Assembly: GCF_000981895.1 (NCBI RefSeq)
Contig: NZ_LATD01000138.1
Coordinates: forward strand, 1 to 33,500
DNA from: Streptomyces odonnellii
Lineage (GTDB): Bacteria; Actinomycetota; Actinomycetes; Streptomycetales; Streptomycetaceae
Reading direction: 5' to 3'
DNA length: 33,500 nt
Under the pieces are notes generated by a model. That model made no database searches. It saw only the letters and a program-made list of their open reading frames with translations, and had not been told where the DNA came from. The translations under genes and the position numbers were made by a program. How positions within the stretch are numbered: the first letter of the stretch is position 1; each line of letters begins with the position of its first letter. This document shows, one piece after another, positions 32,175 to 33,500 of the stretch.

Positions 32175-33386
32175 CTACGGCTGCGCGTACCCGTCCAGGA
32201 AGTTCCCGATCCGGGTCACCGCGTCCGTGAGGTCCTGGACGGCGGGCAGGGTGACGATCCGGAAGTGGTCCGGCTCCGGCCAGTTGAACCCCGTACCGTG
32301 CACCACCATGATCCGCTCGGCCCGCAGCAGATCGAGCACCATCTGCCGGTCGTCCTTGATCTTGAAGACCTTCGGATCGAGCCGCGGGAAGAGATACAGC
32401 GCGCCCTTGGGCTTCACGCAGGTCACGCCGGGGATCCGGGTGAGCAGCTCGTACGCGGTGTTCCGCTGCTCCAGGATCCTGCCCCCGGGCAGCACCAGTT
32501 CCTGGATCGACTGCCGGCCGCCGAGCGCGGTGGCGACCGCGTGCTGGGACGGCATATTGGCGCACAGCCGCATGTTCGCCAGGATCGTCAGCCCCTCGAT
32601 GTACGAGGCGGCATGCGCCTTGGGGCCGCAGACCGCCAGCCAGCCGGAGCGGAAACCGGCCACCCGGTAGTTTTTCGAGAGCCCGTTGAAGGTGAGGGTC
32701 AGCAGATCGGGGGCGACGGCGGCGGTGGGGGTGTGGGTGGCGCCGTCGTACAGGATCCGGTCGTAGATCTCGTCGGAGCAGACGACGAGATGGTGGCGGC
32801 GGGCGATCTCGGTGAGGGCGGTGAGCATCTCGTCGCCGTACACCGCGCCGGTGGGGTTGTTCGGATTGATGATCACGAGCGCCTTGGTGCGGTCGGTGAT
32901 CTTCCGCTCGATGTCGGCGAGGTCCGGCATCCAGTCGGCCTGCTCGTCGCAGCGGTAGTGCACGGCCGTGCCTCCGGCGAGGGAGACGGAGGCGGTCCAG
33001 AGGGGGTAGTCGGGGGCCGGTACGAGCACCTCGTCGCCGTCGTCGAGCAGCGCCTGCATCGACATCTGGATCAGCTCGGAGACACCGTTGCCGAGATAGA
33101 CGTCCTCGACGTCCAGCTCGATGCCCTTGGTCTGGTAGTGCTGCATCACCGCGCGCCGGGCGGAGAGCAGCCCCTTCGCGTCGCCGTAGCCGTGTGCGTC
33201 GCCGAGGTTGCGCAGGACGTCTTCGAGGATCTCGGGCGGGCACTCGAAGCCGAAGGCGGCCGGATTGCCGGTGTTGAGCTTGAGGATACGCTGGCCCGCC
33301 GCCTCCATCCGCGTCGCCTCGTCGAGGACGGGGCCCCGGATCTCGTAACAGACGTTTGCGAGCTTCGTCGACTGGATGACCTGCAT
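32175..33386 (-). CDS. PLP-dependent aminotransferase, class I/II (alanine aminotransferase-like)
   Basis: A 403-residue cytosolic enzyme. ATG 33386 gives the usual family start (MQVIQSTKLANVCYEIRGPV); GTG 33437 would add 17 non-conserved residues, and neither has a strong ribosome site. Fold-type I hallmarks: NTGNPAAFGFECP near the N-terminus, GNGVSELI, APDYPLWT, NPNNPTG (174-180), the PLP-phenol Asp205 in SDEIYD, the Schiff-base Lys238 in GLSKNYRVAGF, and the carboxylate-binding Arg in FRIVTLP. The closest family is AlaA/AlaT-type glutamate-pyruvate aminotransferases. The product would link alanine, pyruvate and glutamate. Confidence 0.93.
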   Translation of the reverse strand: MQVIQSTKLANVCYEIRGPVLDEATRMEAAGQRILKLNTGNPAAFGFECPPEILEDVLRNLGDAHGYGDAKGLLSARRAVMQHYQTKGIELDVEDVYLGNGVSELIQMSMQALLDDGDEVLVPAPDYPLWTASVSLAGGTAVHYRCDEQADWMPDLADIERKITDRTKALVIINPNNPTGAVYGDEMLTALTEIARRHHLVVCSDEIYDRILYDGATHTPTAAVAPDLLTLTFNGLSKNYRVAGFRSGWLAVCGPKAHAASYIEGLTILANMRLCANMPSQHAVATALGGRQSIQELVLPGGRILEQRNTAYELLTRIPGVTCVKPKGALYLFPRLDPKVFKIKDDRQMVLDLLRAERIMVVHGTGFNWPEPDHFRIVTLPAVQDLTDAVTRIGNFLDGYAQP

Positions 33387-33458
33387 GTACGTGAGCTTAC
33401 GGCCGCGTAACGGAGCCCGCGTGGTGTTTTGGGACACGTCAGCCGTGCGGGGGATTCC

Positions 33459-33500
33459 ATGGGGCGGGCGAACGAGACCGGCAGGCGGAGAACGGCGAGC
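33459..33500 (+). CDS. Possible start of a rightward gene cut by the window end
   Basis: ATG 33459 follows a GGGGG ribosome-site-like run and opens a frame (MGRANETGRRRTAS) with strongly GC third positions to the end of the window. It would be divergent from the aminotransferase. Only 14 codons are visible, so this is tentative. Confidence 0.3.
   Translation, partial: MGRANETGRRRTAS

Overview
The window is high-GC, with strongly GC-biased third codon positions, frequent GTG/TTG starts and many 1-14 base gene overlaps. These features, together with a GTP-dependent PEP carboxykinase and a long ALF-repeat toxin, point to an actinomycete chromosome, most likely Streptomyces. No tRNA, rRNA, CRISPR array or transposase was seen.

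Left end (1-8627). A truncated ADP-ribosyltransferase toxin gene enters from the left, followed by a helical protein of unknown function. Then comes a tightly packed rightward six-gene operon (2021-8553): a cupin, a zinc-ribbon membrane protein with a TOPRIM-like domain, a Spo11/Topo VI-A-like protein, a small membrane protein with an acidic tail, an asparagine-synthetase-like adenylating enzyme without the glutaminase nucleophile, and an aldehyde dehydrogenase. Genes two and three share a paralogous C-terminal domain. I do not recognise this gene set as a described system. It is the strongest candidate for something new here. A perfect 14-bp hairpin ends it.

8639-13590. A TetR regulator sits behind an MFS exporter that has lost its middle by an internal deletion plus frameshift, while its palindromic operator is intact. 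A hemolysin III/PAQR-type membrane protein, pckG with a strong terminator, and an 85-residue unknown follow.

13622-23690. This is a secreted-protein region. A leftward pair encodes an unknown secreted protein and a trypsin-like protein fused to an FG-GAP propeller, with two of three catalytic residues replaced. Divergent from it is a 1.2-kaa ALF-repeat/coiled-coil polymorphic toxin ending in a probable PD-(D/E)XK nuclease, overlapped by a probable immunity gene. Convergent with these is a sialidase-like secreted protein with three tandem golvesin/Xly-type domains.

23764-33500. An FBP-type zinc-finger protein is divergent from a TetR/AcrR regulator across an AT-rich control region. Next is a large protein with a Flp-pilin-type N-terminus, then a leftward four-gene TelA operon (anchored solute-binding protein, TelA, lipoprotein SBP-vWA fusion, XpaC-like two-TM protein). 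A small unknown with a striking palindrome over its promoter and Shine-Dalgarno follows, and an alanine-type aminotransferase ends the window.

All functions come from motifs and family knowledge read by eye; no database search was possible.
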